In this document: in pieces, positions 45,826 to 56,134 of the stretch | Numbering within the stretch: the stretch's first letter is position 1 | Layout of the letters: every line of letters starts with the position of its first letter | Assembly: GCF_011301715.1 (NCBI RefSeq) | Contig: NZ_CP049870.1 | Span: forward strand, 558,001 to 622,000 | Direction of reading: 5' to 3' | Source of the DNA: Sphingomonas sp. HDW15A | GTDB taxonomy: Bacteria; Pseudomonadota; Alphaproteobacteria; Sphingomonadales; Sphingomonadaceae | DNA: 64,000 nt | Notes under the pieces: generated by a model | Seen by the model: only the letters and a program-made list of their open reading frames with translations | Databases searched by the model: none | What the model was told of the DNA's origin: nothing | Program-made: the position numbers and the translations under genes

Positions 45826-46265
45826 CCTTCCCCGTCGGGGAGCTGGATGACGGACAGGAATAGGCCGAGCTGGCGGATTGCGTCCGCAAAACTTTCGTAA
45901 TTGACGGGTTTGGTTATGTAGACGTTGCAGCCAAGGTCGTAGCAGCGCTGGATCTCAGTCTTGTCATCGGTCGTCGTGAGCACGACGACGGGCACGCGGT
46001 GAAGCCGCTCGTCACCCTTGATCTTGGCGAGGATGTCCGTGCCGCTCATGTCCGGCAGGTTGAGGTCGAGGAGGACGAGTGCGGGGCCGTTGTGAAGGGG
46101 CCCGTCCGGCGCGTTGAAAAGATATTCGAGGCCACTCGTCCCGTCCGTAAAGTGCTTGAGGCCGTTCGATATGCCGGCTCGGCGAATGTTCTTCTCGATC
46201 AGACGGGCATGGCCTTCGTCGTCCTCGATCATGACGATGTTGACCGGTTGCTGAGCGTTCATCAC
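45822..46265 (-). CDS. Single-domain response regulator
   Basis: The 147-residue receiver-only protein reads PVNIVMIEDDEGHARLIEKNIRRAGISN, 'FNAPDGPLHNGPALVLLDLNLPDMSGTDILAKIK' with the phospho-acceptor Asp in LLDLNLP, VPVVVLTTTDD and a Lys in YITKPVNY. This is the Rcp1-like type found beside phytochrome or CHASE3 kinases. It has no output domain and probably shuttles phosphate between the flanking kinases. It overlaps both neighbours by four bases. Confidence 0.9.
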   Translation of the reverse strand: MMNAQQPVNIVMIEDDEGHARLIEKNIRRAGISNGLKHFTDGTSGLEYLFNAPDGPLHNGPALVLLDLNLPDMSGTDILAKIKGDERLHRVPVVVLTTTDDKTEIQRCYDLGCNVYITKPVNYESFADAIRQLGLFLSVIQLPDGEG

Positions 46266-47767
46266 GCATCCCCCTCGACTTGGTAAGCGATTGGCAAATC
46301 GACGATAAATGTCGAGCCTTCGTGAATTTCGGAGCGAACCGTTACGCTTCCGCCGAGGCGATAGGCAAGAGCCCGGACATGGGCAAGGCCAATGCCTTCG
46401 CCCTTCTGGTCCTGGACGCCTGAGCGTCGGAATAGGTCGAAGATCCGCTCATGATCTGCCGGCGCGATTCCGCGACCTTTGTCCTCGATTTCGAAAATCG
46501 CACGGCTACCTTCGCGTTTGCCCCGGACATGAATGACATTGGGCACATCGTCGCGCGAGTATTTCGTCGCATTCTCGATGATGTTCTGGAAGATCTGATC
46601 CACCGCCAGCCGGTCGTGACTGAGATCTGGAAGCTTGCCATCGATTTCGATCGTTGCACCGCGTTCCTCCGCCAGTGTCGCAAGGCTTGCCGCAATCTCT
46701 CCGACAATCATGTTCATCGGCAAATGCTCCGGGGTCAGAACCCGACGCCCCTGCCGCGAGAGCGTCAGGATCGCGTTGATCAGCCGATCCATTTTCTGGG
46801 TCGATGTCCGAATGAAACCGATCGACTCCGGCAGGTCCTCGCTGGCCGCAAGGCGCGCTTCATTCGTCAGGAGTTCGGGGTGCTTCTCTTCGACGTCAGC
46901 GATGAAAGCGGTCAGAGCCTTGTTCGCCGATTCCAGCTCGGCAGTGAAACCCATCACGTTGACGAGCGGCGACCTGAGGTCGTGGCTTACGATGTAAGCG
47001 AAGCGCTGGATCTCGTCGTTGGCGCGCTTGAGATCGGCGGTGCGCTCGGCCACGGCGCCCTCCAGGTTGGTGTTGAGCACGTGAAGCCGGGCGCGGCTGG
47101 CAAGCAAATCGCGCGTGAACCGGCGCAGGATCCACATCGTGCCTAGCGAAACGATCAGCAATGCCAGGCCGACGCCGGCAAGCAACCACTGAATTGCGCT
47201 GAGCGTCTGGCGTTCGGCCGCTAGCCGCTGGGTCAGGAGGGCGTCTTCGGCGTCTTCGATCGAATCGGCGATCGAGCGGATTTCCTGGAGAGACTCGGAA
47301 TCACTATCGATGTCGAATTGTCGGCGGGCTTCCTCGGCCTGGCCAGCGCGAGCCATTTCCATCGTCTTGCTCATGTGAGCAACATGACCCTCGACGAGAG
47401 CCTTCAGGCGGTCGGTGCGCTGTCGCTGCTCGACATTATCCGCCGTCATGAACCGGACCTGGTCGAGCGACGGGACCAGCCGGGCGGATGTCTCTCGAAA
47501 AGTCGTCAGCCGGTAAAGCGTCGGGTCCAGCAAATACCCCCGCCGTGCCGCCTCGGCCCGCTCGAGATCGCGGCCGACGTGTGACACGACGTCCTTCACG
47601 TCGTAGGTATGCACGACGAGCTGGCTTGCCCGCTGGTTGGCCGCAAAGCCGAGAATTACGAAGCCAAATGCGACAATCAGCAGCAAAAAGCTAAGGGATA
47701 GTCCGGCTAGGCCGATCCGATTGATGCGGGTCTCATTATACGGGGTCACCGCAATTGCGCTCCTCAC
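46262..47767 (-). CDS. CHASE3 membrane sensor histidine kinase
   Basis: The 501-residue protein has a first membrane segment (about 20-42), a periplasmic CHASE3 domain (about 45-180, with [27 protein letters not shown]), a second membrane segment (about 190-215, [21 protein letters not shown]), a coiled-coil linker and a HisKA kinase core. Phospho-acceptor region: [23 protein letters not shown]; ATPase motifs: [33 protein letters not shown] and [16 protein letters not shown]. The whole forms a three-gene phosphorelay in which the receiver and hybrid kinase follow with four-base overlaps. The signal is unknown. Confidence 0.92.
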   Translation of the reverse strand: MRSAIAVTPYNETRINRIGLAGLSLSFLLLIVAFGFVILGFAANQRASQLVVHTYDVKDVVSHVGRDLERAEAARRGYLLDPTLYRLTTFRETSARLVPSLDQVRFMTADNVEQRQRTDRLKALVEGHVAHMSKTMEMARAGQAEEARRQFDIDSDSESLQEIRSIADSIEDAEDALLTQRLAAERQTLSAIQWLLAGVGLALLIVSLGTMWILRRFTRDLLASRARLHVLNTNLEGAVAERTADLKRANDEIQRFAYIVSHDLRSPLVNVMGFTAELESANKALTAFIADVEEKHPELLTNEARLAASEDLPESIGFIRTSTQKMDRLINAILTLSRQGRRVLTPEHLPMNMIVGEIAASLATLAEERGATIEIDGKLPDLSHDRLAVDQIFQNIIENATKYSRDDVPNVIHVRGKREGSRAIFEIEDKGRGIAPADHERIFDLFRRSGVQDQKGEGIGLAHVRALAYRLGGSVTVRSEIHEGSTFIVDLPIAYQVEGDA

Positions 47768-47805
47768 CCGACGGTCCAGGGAAGGCAGGACTTCACCCCG
47801 CTCAA

Positions 47806-47882
<77 letters not shown>

Positions 47883-48000
47883 TCGGGCGCCCGCTTAGCT
47901 TGGCCGCCTTTTCCCCGCAAGCACGGCATTTCCCGCCTCATGTTGCGGCGCGGCATTGCGCGGTGCTACGCTTCGACATTGATTTTCAAGGAATGAAACA

Positions 48001-48546
48001 ATGGCGAAGTCCGCTGGCGACAAGGCGACGATCAAGAAGTACGCCAACCGGCGGCTCTATGATACGGAGAGCTCCTCCTACATTACGCTGGATAAATTGG
48101 CCGCGATGATCCGCGATGGGCGAGATTTCGAAGTCATAGACGCCAAGACAGGTGAGGACATCACGCACCAAGTCCTCACTCAGATCATTGTCGAGGAAGA
48201 AGCGCGAGGAAGCACGATGCTTCCTGTCAACTTCCTGCGGCAGTTGATCGGGCTCTACGGGGGCAAGATGGAAGCCGCCGTGCCGCAGTATCTCGAAGCA
48301 GCAATGGACATGTTCCACAAGAATCAGGAAGCGATGCGCGAGGCGATGGGCGGAAAGTTCGTGGGCCCGAATCTCTTCGCCGACATGGCCAAGAGGAACA
48401 TGGAAATGTTCGAGCAGGCCGGCCGCGCATTTGTCCCCAAACAGGCCTCCAGCGTTGATTCGAGCGACGATCGCGCCGGCGAAGTCGAGGCGCTTAAGGC
48501 GGAGTTGGCCGCTCTCAAGGCGAAAGTGGATAAGCTGGGGCGGTAA
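48001..48546 (+). CDS. phaR: Polyhydroxyalkanoate synthesis repressor PhaR
   Basis: The 181-residue protein has the PhaR DNA-binding N-terminus, TIKKYANRRLYDTESSSYITLDKLAAMI, then 'VIDAKTGEDITHQVLTQIIVEEEARG' and the PHB-binding region with LPVNFLRQLIGLYGGKME, ending in an acidic helical tail (EVEALKAELAALKAKVDKLG). PhaR represses phasin and polymer-metabolism genes and dissociates on binding PHB granules. The neighbouring H1-tailed protein gene, with a phasin-like head, fits a storage-granule context. Confidence 0.95.
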   Translation: MAKSAGDKATIKKYANRRLYDTESSSYITLDKLAAMIRDGRDFEVIDAKTGEDITHQVLTQIIVEEEARGSTMLPVNFLRQLIGLYGGKMEAAVPQYLEAAMDMFHKNQEAMREAMGGKFVGPNLFADMAKRNMEMFEQAGRAFVPKQASSVDSSDDRAGEVEALKAELAALKAKVDKLGR

Positions 48547-48613
48547 GGAACGGCTCGGCGGCGCGCGAAGGCCAAGAGATTACGCCGATTGACCACCATT
48601 ACAAGTCTTGTTT

Positions 48614-48664
48614 CTCCTTTCATCCCACAACATGTTGTGGGTGGCTTCAACGCAGCGAAAGGAG
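48614..48664 (+). promoter_or_regulatory. Possible hairpin that hides a ribosome site
   Basis: CTCCTTTC at 48614-48621 is the exact reverse complement of GAAAGGAG at 48657-48664, which forms most of the ribosome site of the mini-ORF at 48673. Between them sits a perfect 18-bp palindrome, CCCACAACATGTTGTGGG (48624-48641). The pairing would bury the ribosome site in an 8-bp stem; the inner palindrome could nucleate it or bind a protein dimer. This suggests on/off control of translation of the mini-ORF. It is inferred from complementarity only. Confidence 0.45.
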
Positions 48665-48672
48665 GTGATCCG

Positions 48673-48729
48673 ATGTCTCATGGTTCAGCAGAGAGGTCGG
48701 CACAGTTCGCTCGGAGAGCGATGGCCTAA
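48673..48729 (+). CDS. 18-codon ORF with a maximal Shine-Dalgarno sequence
   Basis: ATG 48673 opens MSHGSAERSAQFARRAMA and stops at TAA 48727. AAAGGAGGTGATCC (48658-48671) precedes it; all 14 bases are complementary to the 3' end of bacterial 16S rRNA, and GGAGG lies seven bases before the ATG, the optimal distance. The peptide is basic and Ser/Ala/Arg-rich. It is followed by two hairpins, the second a terminator at 48782. It may be a leader peptide, a small protein or part of a riboregulator. I recognise no known family. Confidence 0.5.
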   Translation: MSHGSAERSAQFARRAMA

Positions 48730-48781
48730 CCAGCTGTCCGGGGCTTACCCGGGCTAGAACTCCGATCGCTGACCATGTTTT

Positions 48782-48821
48782 GGGGAGCCGCGGTGTGGTG
48801 CTGCGGCTCCCCTTACTTTTT
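48782..48821 (+). terminator. Rho-independent terminator after the mini-ORF
   Basis: GGGGAGCCGC (48782-48791) pairs with GCGGCTCCCC (48803-48812), a perfect 10-bp stem with two further possible inner pairs, followed by TTACTTTTT. A smaller hairpin, CCGGG-GCTTA-CCCGG, precedes it at about 48738-48753. It would end a transcript of about 200 nt carrying the mini-ORF, separating it from the next gene (ATG 48901), which has its own leader. Confidence 0.75.
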
Positions 48822-48900
48822 CCCCAATTTCCGATTATTCCGGAACCGTTCCCTAATTGGACCGTCTTTTGCGGCAATTAAGTGAAACGGGAGGCTAGTG

Positions 48901-49419
48901 ATGGCGAAATCGACTTCCAGAAATAGCGGCGGATCAAGCAAGACGACGATGGACAAGCTGGCAAAAGCGGCGATGAGCCGTGAAATGCTTGCTGCGGGGC
49001 TTACTGCAGCGGCTGCCGCGATCGCAGCGAGCCCTAAGGCCCGCAAGGCGATTCGCGATGCTGGCCTTGATGCGGCCGACAGCGCCAGCCAGGCTGCGAC
49101 CAACATGATGACCAATGCGTCCAAGCTCGGAACGTTGATCGCCGAGGCCGTCGCCGATGCTGCTCAGCGCGTCCTGTCCGGCAAGTGGACGATGGACGAC
49201 GATTCTTCGTCCGGGTCGTCGGCCAAGCCCGCCGCCGCAAGGTCTTCGAGCGGAACGCGTAAGTCGCCGGCCCGAAAGACCACGGCCCGGAAAACGACGG
49301 CGCGGAAAACGACTTCTCGAACGACGACGGCGAAAAAGCCGGCGGCCCGCAAGTCGACCGCCCGCAAATCGACCTCTCGTCGGACGACCGCGCGCAAGCC
49401 CGCGACGCCCACGAGCTAA
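48901..49419 (+). CDS. Phasin-like protein with histone H1-like basic tail
   Basis: The 172-residue protein (ATG 48901 after GGGAGG) has two parts. Residues about 1-100 are Ala-rich helices with SREMLAAGLTAAAAAIAASPKARKAI, like the amphipathic helices of phasins. Residues about 105-172 form a low-complexity tail of repeated (K/R)TTAR/S units with KPAARKSTARKST, typical of histone H1-like bacterial DNA-binding tails. Such a fusion could link polyhydroxyalkanoate granules to the chromosome, as PhaM-like proteins do. It is 350 bases after phaR. Direct homology was not checked. Confidence 0.7.
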   Translation: MAKSTSRNSGGSSKTTMDKLAKAAMSREMLAAGLTAAAAAIAASPKARKAIRDAGLDAADSASQAATNMMTNASKLGTLIAEAVADAAQRVLSGKWTMDDDSSSGSSAKPAAARSSSGTRKSPARKTTARKTTARKTTSRTTTAKKPAARKSTARKSTSRRTTARKPATPTS

Positions 49420-49481
49420 CAGTCCGATCAGCTCCAAATCGGGCTATGGAATAAGTCCATGCCCCGTGCCATTGGGCGGCG

Positions 49482-50846
49482 ATGAGTTCGCCGCCCCCAT
49501 TTTGCGTCGTCGTACTGGCCGCCGGCCAGGGAACGCGCATGCGCTCCGATACGCACAAGGTTCTCCACCCCATCGCGGGCAAGCCCATGTTGCTGCACTT
49601 GCTCGACACCGTGCAGGGCATGGGAGCCGCCAAGGTCGTGGTCGTCCTCGGCAAAGGCCGGGAGCAGGTCGAGGAGGCAATTGCCCTTCGGGACGGCGTA
49701 ACGACCGCCATCCAGTCCGAGCAGAAGGGCACCGGTCATGCCGTCCGCGTGGCGGAGAAGTCTCTGTCCGGATTCGATGGTCCTGTGATTGTGACTTTCG
49801 GGGACACGCCGTTCGTCACGGCAGAGACAATGAACGCCATGCTGGAGCGACTCCTGGCAAGTGATGATCCGGGCGTGGTCGTTCTCGCCAGTTCGCCGGA
49901 CGACGGCAAGGCGTATGGCCGGGTCATCCTGGAAGACGGAGGAGACCGGATCGCCAAGATGGTCGAATACAAGGACGCGACTGAAGAACAGCGCGCGGTC
50001 AGGCTGTGCAATAGCGGAATGCTTGCAGCGCGCGCCCCAGACTTGTTCGGCTGGCTCGGCAAGATCAGCAATGCGAACGCAGCTGGAGAATATTACCTGC
50101 CCGATGTCGTCAATGTCGCTCATGACGAAGGCAGGCATCCGGTCGCGATCGAAGGCGAGCCGTTCGAAACCGCGGGCGTCAATAGCCGCGCCGAGCTCGC
50201 GGCTCTCGAGCTCGACTGGCAGCGCCGTCGCCGCTGGGAGGCGCTGGAGCAGGGAGCGACGCTGATCGACCCCGAATCCGTTTGGTTCAGCGCCGATACT
50301 CAGCTCGGCCGAGATTGTACGATCGAGCCGCACGTTGTTTTCGGGCCGGGCGTAAAGATTGCGGACGGCGCGGTAATTCGCGCCTTCAGCCACATCGAAG
50401 GCGCGACAATTGCCACCGGCTGCGAAGTTGGCCCGTTCGCGCGCCTCAGACCGGGCGCGGTAATGGAGCGAGGCTCAAAGGTCGGCAATTTCGTCGAGAT
50501 GAAGAAAACCGTGCTTGGCGAGGGTGCGAAAGCCAATCACCTGACCTATCTCGGCGACAGCGAGGTAGGTGCGAAGGCCAACATCGGAGCGGGTACGATC
50601 ACCTGCAATTACGACGGCTTTTTCAAGTATCCGACGAAGATTGGCGCTGGCGCCTTTATTGGTTCGAACAGCGCTCTTGTCGCGCCGGTGACAATCGGCG
50701 CCGGAGCCATTGTCGGCGCCGGAAGCGTGGTGACCAAGGATGTCGAGGCCGATGAACTTGCCGTAGCGCGCGGCGAGCAGCGCGGGATGAAAGGCTGGGC
50801 TTCGCGCTTCCGCGAGCGACAGAAAAAGAAGAAAGGCACGGCGTAA
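49482..50846 (+). CDS. glmU: Bifunctional UDP-N-acetylglucosamine pyrophosphorylase/glucosamine-1-phosphate acetyltransferase
   Basis: The 454-residue enzyme begins VVLAAGQGTRMRSDTHKVLH, the nucleotidyltransferase loop, with LVGFGDTPFVT-type 'VTFGDTPFVTAETM' and the UTP-binding QSEQKGTGHAV. The C-terminal acetyltransferase is a left-handed beta helix of hexapeptide repeats with 'IGAGTITCNYDGFFKYPTKIGAGAFIGSNSALVAPV' and the end KGWASRFRERQKKKK. It makes UDP-GlcNAc for peptidoglycan and lipopolysaccharide in two steps. It is one base upstream of glmS. Confidence 0.97.
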   Translation: MSSPPPFCVVVLAAGQGTRMRSDTHKVLHPIAGKPMLLHLLDTVQGMGAAKVVVVLGKGREQVEEAIALRDGVTTAIQSEQKGTGHAVRVAEKSLSGFDGPVIVTFGDTPFVTAETMNAMLERLLASDDPGVVVLASSPDDGKAYGRVILEDGGDRIAKMVEYKDATEEQRAVRLCNSGMLAARAPDLFGWLGKISNANAAGEYYLPDVVNVAHDEGRHPVAIEGEPFETAGVNSRAELAALELDWQRRRRWEALEQGATLIDPESVWFSADTQLGRDCTIEPHVVFGPGVKIADGAVIRAFSHIEGATIATGCEVGPFARLRPGAVMERGSKVGNFVEMKKTVLGEGAKANHLTYLGDSEVGAKANIGAGTITCNYDGFFKYPTKIGAGAFIGSNSALVAPVTIGAGAIVGAGSVVTKDVEADELAVARGEQRGMKGWASRFRERQKKKKGTA

Positions 50847-50847
50847 C

Positions 50848-52671
<1,824 letters not shown>

Positions 52672-52672
52672 G

Positions 52673-53569
52673 TCAGTCGAGACCGAGTTGGCGCACCCGC
52701 GCTGCCAGCCGCTCGTAAAGGAAGTCGACGACTGTCCGGACGGACGGCGAGTGCCGCACGCGCTCGTGTGTGAGTAACCAGACCCAACGTTTCTTTTCGC
52801 GGCGCGGCGGCATGCAGCGGATGAGGTCCTCTTCCCCATCGCCAATCAGGCAGGGCAACACGCCAATCCCCAGTCCCGACCGGATACCAGTAAGCAATCC
52901 GCCCATCGTCGTTTGCTGAATAACGACTTGGTCCGCGATCCCGATATCTCTCAGGATCGCTTCATAGACTTGCCAAGTCATCGTCCCGCCTCCCCCGATC
53001 AAAGCATGGCCGCGCAGCTCTTCGCGTTTCCGTGGGACGCCATGCCGGTCCGCGTAGGTCCGGCTGCAATAGAAGGTCCATTCGTCGCGGCAGATACGCC
53101 GGCCAACGACTCCCGCGGCAGCTTCCGAAGACGTGCTCCGGATAGCGATGTCAGCGTCGCCCGCGCCGAGGTCGCGCACCGCGCCGCTCTCATCCAACTC
53201 GATCCGTACATCCGGGTGGCGCTCGTGAAGGTCCACAAGCCACTGCGCAAGGAAGGTATTTGCGAACAGGTCGATGGTCGTCACGCGGACTGTACCGGCA
53301 GTCCCACGTTGGATTGCGGCCGCTGCTTCCTCAAAGGCTAGCGCAGCCGAGCGCACCGACTGCGCTTTGGCGATGAGCGCCTCGCCTGATGCTGTGAGCG
53401 CATAGCCGGCCTGCCTTTTCTCGAAGAGCGGGTACCCGACAGCCTGTTCGAGCGCTGCGATCCGTCGAGCGACAGTCGTCTGGCTAACTCGGAGTGCACG
53501 TCCGGCCGCCAGCGTGCTCCCACCCTCTGCTACTGCAAGCAGATACTTAAGGTCGTTCCAGTCGATCAC
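52673..53569 (-). CDS. LysR family transcriptional regulator
   Basis: I place the start at GTG 53569 (VIDWNDLKYLLAVAEGGSTL), where LysR regulators begin; the frame runs back to 53632. It has an N-terminal winged helix-turn-helix, LAAGRALRVSQTTVARRIAALEQAVGYPLFEKRQAGYALTASG, and a C-terminal effector-binding domain with 'VRVTTIDLFANTFLAQWLVDLHERHPDVRIEL' and GLLTGIRSGLGIGVLPCLIG. It is convergent with glmS (one-base gap) and divergent from the UrcA gene, with an inverted repeat between them that could be its operator. Confidence 0.9.
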   Translation of the reverse strand: MIDWNDLKYLLAVAEGGSTLAAGRALRVSQTTVARRIAALEQAVGYPLFEKRQAGYALTASGEALIAKAQSVRSAALAFEEAAAAIQRGTAGTVRVTTIDLFANTFLAQWLVDLHERHPDVRIELDESGAVRDLGAGDADIAIRSTSSEAAAGVVGRRICRDEWTFYCSRTYADRHGVPRKREELRGHALIGGGGTMTWQVYEAILRDIGIADQVVIQQTTMGGLLTGIRSGLGIGVLPCLIGDGEEDLIRCMPPRREKKRWVWLLTHERVRHSPSVRTVVDFLYERLAARVRQLGLD

Positions 53570-53603
53570 TTGGCCATCGTGCCCCAGGATGTCCCCAATC
53601 GCA

Positions 53604-53621
53604 TTCTGCAATTTTGCAGAA
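53604..53621. promoter_or_regulatory. Inverted repeat in the LysR/UrcA gap, candidate operator
   Basis: TTCTGCAA-TT-TTGCAGAA is a perfect inverted repeat with 8-base arms, centred 43 bases upstream of the LysR start and about 102 bases upstream of the UrcA-like start. LysR regulators bind short partly dyadic sites in such divergent gaps. No other sequence in the gap is as symmetric. Binding is inferred. Confidence 0.5.
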
Positions 53622-53714
53622 CAATAACGCAAAATCGTTGCTTATGGAAACTGATCGCTGGGTATAGATGGTCGGTCGCGCCGGTTTCCCGGCCCTCACT
53701 AAAGGGGATGCGAC

Positions 53715-54032
53715 ATGACCAAGTTCACAATTTTCGCGCTGGCTGCTCTAAGCTCAGGCCTGCTAATTTCGCCTTCCGTTGCCGCCGAGTCCTCGGTGCG
53801 CATCATCGAAGTTGCGGATCTCGATCTCGCAAGCCCGACTGGCCAGCATCAGTTCCAAACGCGAGCGACGCGCGCCGCGATCGAACTGTGCGGTGAAGCG
53901 TCGAACGTTGACCTAAGCGGCCGCAATGACGTCCGCCAGTGTCGCGACGATGTCATTGCGCAAGCCAACCAACAGCGCGAGGTCAGGCTCGCGTCTCGTA
54001 GCGCGGGCCCGATCCGAGTGGCAGCGCGCTGA
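53715..54032 (+). CDS. UrcA family protein
   Basis: The 105-residue exported protein has a signal peptide (KFTIFALAALSSGLLISPSVAA) and the UrcA pattern VRIIEVADLDLASPTGQHQFQTRATRAAIELCGEAS, followed by QCRDDVIAQANQQ. Two Cys may form a disulfide. The family is found in sphingomonads and Caulobacter relatives with no known function. Its divergent LysR neighbour and the inverted repeat suggest that it is the regulated target. Confidence 0.85.
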   Translation: MTKFTIFALAALSSGLLISPSVAAESSVRIIEVADLDLASPTGQHQFQTRATRAAIELCGEASNVDLSGRNDVRQCRDDVIAQANQQREVRLASRSAGPIRVAAR

Positions 54033-54057
54033 TTGACGGGCAGGCATTACGCGCGCC

Positions 54058-54456
54058 ATGCTCCAGGGCGTGAGCGAACATCGAGGCGGATGTCATTGTG
54101 GAGCGGTGCGGTTTCGGTGCCAATTGCCGGAGCCGCCCGTTCCCGCATTGGACTGCAATTGCTCGATCTGCAGCGCGACCGGCTTTCTTCATATCATTGT
54201 TCCACATGACCAGTTCGAACTGGAGAGCGGCGAGGATGCGTTGACTAGCTACCGCTTCGGCAGTGGTGCGGCCAACCACCTGTTCTGTTCGGTCTGCGGG
54301 ATAAAGAGCTTTTACCAGCCGCGCAGTCATCCCGATGCGTGGAGCGTCAACGCGCATTGCCTCGAACAGCCGGTCGACCTCGCAATCGAACGGTTTGACG
54401 GACGCGACTGGGCGCGCGCCAAAGCGGCCCTCGACGAGGAAGAAGCCGCTGGCTAG
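54058..54456 (+). CDS. GFA (glutathione-dependent formaldehyde-activating enzyme) family protein
   Basis: The 132-residue protein has the GFA zinc-binding pattern: GGCHCGAVRFRC, DCNCSICSATGF, then YRFGSGAANHLFCSVCGIKSFYQPRS, giving the seven Cys that bind two zinc ions. It ends with 'PVDLAIERFDGRDW'. The namesake enzyme condenses glutathione with formaldehyde; most GFA-family proteins have unproven substrates. It is nine bases upstream of alr on the same strand, and 25 bases after the UrcA gene. Confidence 0.9.
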   Translation: MLQGVSEHRGGCHCGAVRFRCQLPEPPVPALDCNCSICSATGFLHIIVPHDQFELESGEDALTSYRFGSGAANHLFCSVCGIKSFYQPRSHPDAWSVNAHCLEQPVDLAIERFDGRDWARAKAALDEEEAAG

Positions 54457-54465
54457 GGCAGGGAG

Positions 54466-55509
54466 GTGACTCACCGCGCCCTTTGCCTTCGCCTCGACGC
54501 CCACGCCCTCCAGTCCAACTGGCGCTGGCTTCAGCGGCAAGGTGGTGCACCAGCTGGAGCGGCGGTAAAAGCAGATGGGTACGGGCTCGGCGCTGTCGAA
54601 GTCACCAGAAGGTTGGCGCAGGCAGGTTGCCGCGATTTCTTCGTTTCCACTTGGGCTGAGGCAGAGGCGCTCGGGCCGCTGGGCCAGGGCGTGTCGCTGA
54701 TTGTCCTTCATGGTGTCGGTACTAACGACTGCGAGGCGGCCTTGTCCGGCACCGCCCGCCCTGTGCTGAATACGCCGCGTCAAGTCGCGCGATGGAAGGA
54801 AATTGCGCCGGGAAAACCCTGCGACGTGATGATCGACACGGGAATGAACCGCCTCGGCATCCGAACCGATGAATTGGATGTCCTTGACGGGGTCGATGTC
54901 GCGACGCTGATGAGTCATCTCGCCTCAGCCGATGAGGAGAGCGGCCTCAACCAGGCCCAGCTCGAGCGGTTCCGCGCGGTTCGCGCAGCCGTCCCGGCGA
55001 AGCGATATTCACTGGCGAACAGCGCGGGCATTTGTCTAGGCACGGATTATGGCTTCGACCTGACGCGGCCCGGCTTGGCGCTTTATGGCGGGATTCCGCG
55101 GACGGAGGCGGAAGGCCACATCGCGCAGGTAGCATTCCCGGAGGCCGAGGTCATTCAGCGGCGGATCGTTCGAGCCGGCGAAAGTGTCGGCTATGGCGCG
55201 ACCTGGGTAGCGAATTCGGATACGGAAGTCGGGGTCGCCAATATCGGTTACGCCGATGGCTACCTGCGCTGCTTTGCCGGCGCCGGCTCCGTCATGGCCC
55301 ACGGAAAAGTCCTGCCGCTCGTCGGCCGCGTTTCGATGGACCTGATCGCCTTCGATTGCTCGAATGCGCCGGACCTCGCCGAGGGCGATTGGGTGACGGT
55401 CGATTACGATCTTCCGGCGGCTTCGCAATCCTCCGGCCTTTCGCAATATGAATTGCTGACCGGCCTCAGCCAGCGGTTCGAGCGGCGTTGGATTTCGGCG
55501 GCTTCATGA
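54466..55509 (+). CDS. alr: Alanine racemase
   Basis: The 347-residue PLP enzyme begins at GTG 54466, with GAAVKADGYGLGAVEVTRRLAQ (the catalytic Lys), MIDTGMNRLGIRTDELDVL, VATLMSHLASADE and a C-terminal 'VANIGYADGYLRCFAGAG' with the catalytic Tyr, then GRVSMDLIAFD. It makes D-alanine for peptidoglycan. Its last 44 bases overlap the convergent nth gene. The family length is normal. Confidence 0.95.
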   Translation: MTHRALCLRLDAHALQSNWRWLQRQGGAPAGAAVKADGYGLGAVEVTRRLAQAGCRDFFVSTWAEAEALGPLGQGVSLIVLHGVGTNDCEAALSGTARPVLNTPRQVARWKEIAPGKPCDVMIDTGMNRLGIRTDELDVLDGVDVATLMSHLASADEESGLNQAQLERFRAVRAAVPAKRYSLANSAGICLGTDYGFDLTRPGLALYGGIPRTEAEGHIAQVAFPEAEVIQRRIVRAGESVGYGATWVANSDTEVGVANIGYADGYLRCFAGAGSVMAHGKVLPLVGRVSMDLIAFDCSNAPDLAEGDWVTVDYDLPAASQSSGLSQYELLTGLSQRFERRWISAAS

Positions 55510-56134
55510 CCTTCGCCTTGTAGGCGCACAGGTCGACGACAGGGCAGCGCCAGCATTCCGGCAACCGTGCCTTGCAGATGTAACGGCCGTGAAGGATCAG
55601 CCAGTGGTGCGCTCCGTGGAGGAACGGCTCGGGAACCACTTTCTCCAACTTCAGCTCCACCGCCAGCGGAGTCTTGCCGCGTGCAAGGCCGGTGCGGTTC
55701 GCAACCCGGAAGATATGCGTGTCGACTGCAATGGTCGGCTGTCCAAAAGCTGTGTTGAGCACGACGTTCGCCGTCTTGCGGCCGACACCCGGAAGCTTTT
55801 CGAGGGCTTGGCGGTCCCTCGGAACTTCGCCGCCATATTCGTCGACCAGGATTTGCGCAGCAGCGATGACGTTCTTCGCCTTGGTATTGAAAAGGCCGAT
55901 CGTCTTGATCTGGTCGCGAAGGGCGGCCTCGCCAAGTTCCAGCATTGCCTTGGGGTCGCGGACTTTGGCGAACAGGGTGCGCGTGGCCTTGTTTACGCTG
56001 ACGTCGGTCGCCTGCGCGCTGAGCGCGACCGCGACGAGCAGCGTGTAGGGGTTCACATATTCCAGTTCGGTCTCCGGCGACGGATTGGATTCCGCCAGGC
56101 GCCGGAAGAATTCGAACGCGTCCGCCTTCTTCAT
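55466..56134 (-). CDS. nth: Endonuclease III
   Basis: The 222-residue DNA glycosylase begins at ATG 56134 (the frame open to 56491 overlaps dapB). It has NPYTLLVAVALSAQATDVSVNKA, the helix-hairpin-helix LEKLPGVGRKTANVVLN with the catalytic Lys, VDTHIFRVANR with the catalytic Asp, HHWLILHGRYICKAR and the 4Fe-4S Cys set CKARLPECWRCPVVDLC. It removes oxidised pyrimidines and cuts at abasic sites. Its start overlaps the dapB stop by four bases, and its last 44 bases are antisense to the end of alr. Confidence 0.95.
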   Translation of the reverse strand: MKKADAFEFFRRLAESNPSPETELEYVNPYTLLVAVALSAQATDVSVNKATRTLFAKVRDPKAMLELGEAALRDQIKTIGLFNTKAKNVIAAAQILVDEYGGEVPRDRQALEKLPGVGRKTANVVLNTAFGQPTIAVDTHIFRVANRTGLARGKTPLAVELKLEKVVPEPFLHGAHHWLILHGRYICKARLPECWRCPVVDLCAYKAKVMKPPKSNAARTAG

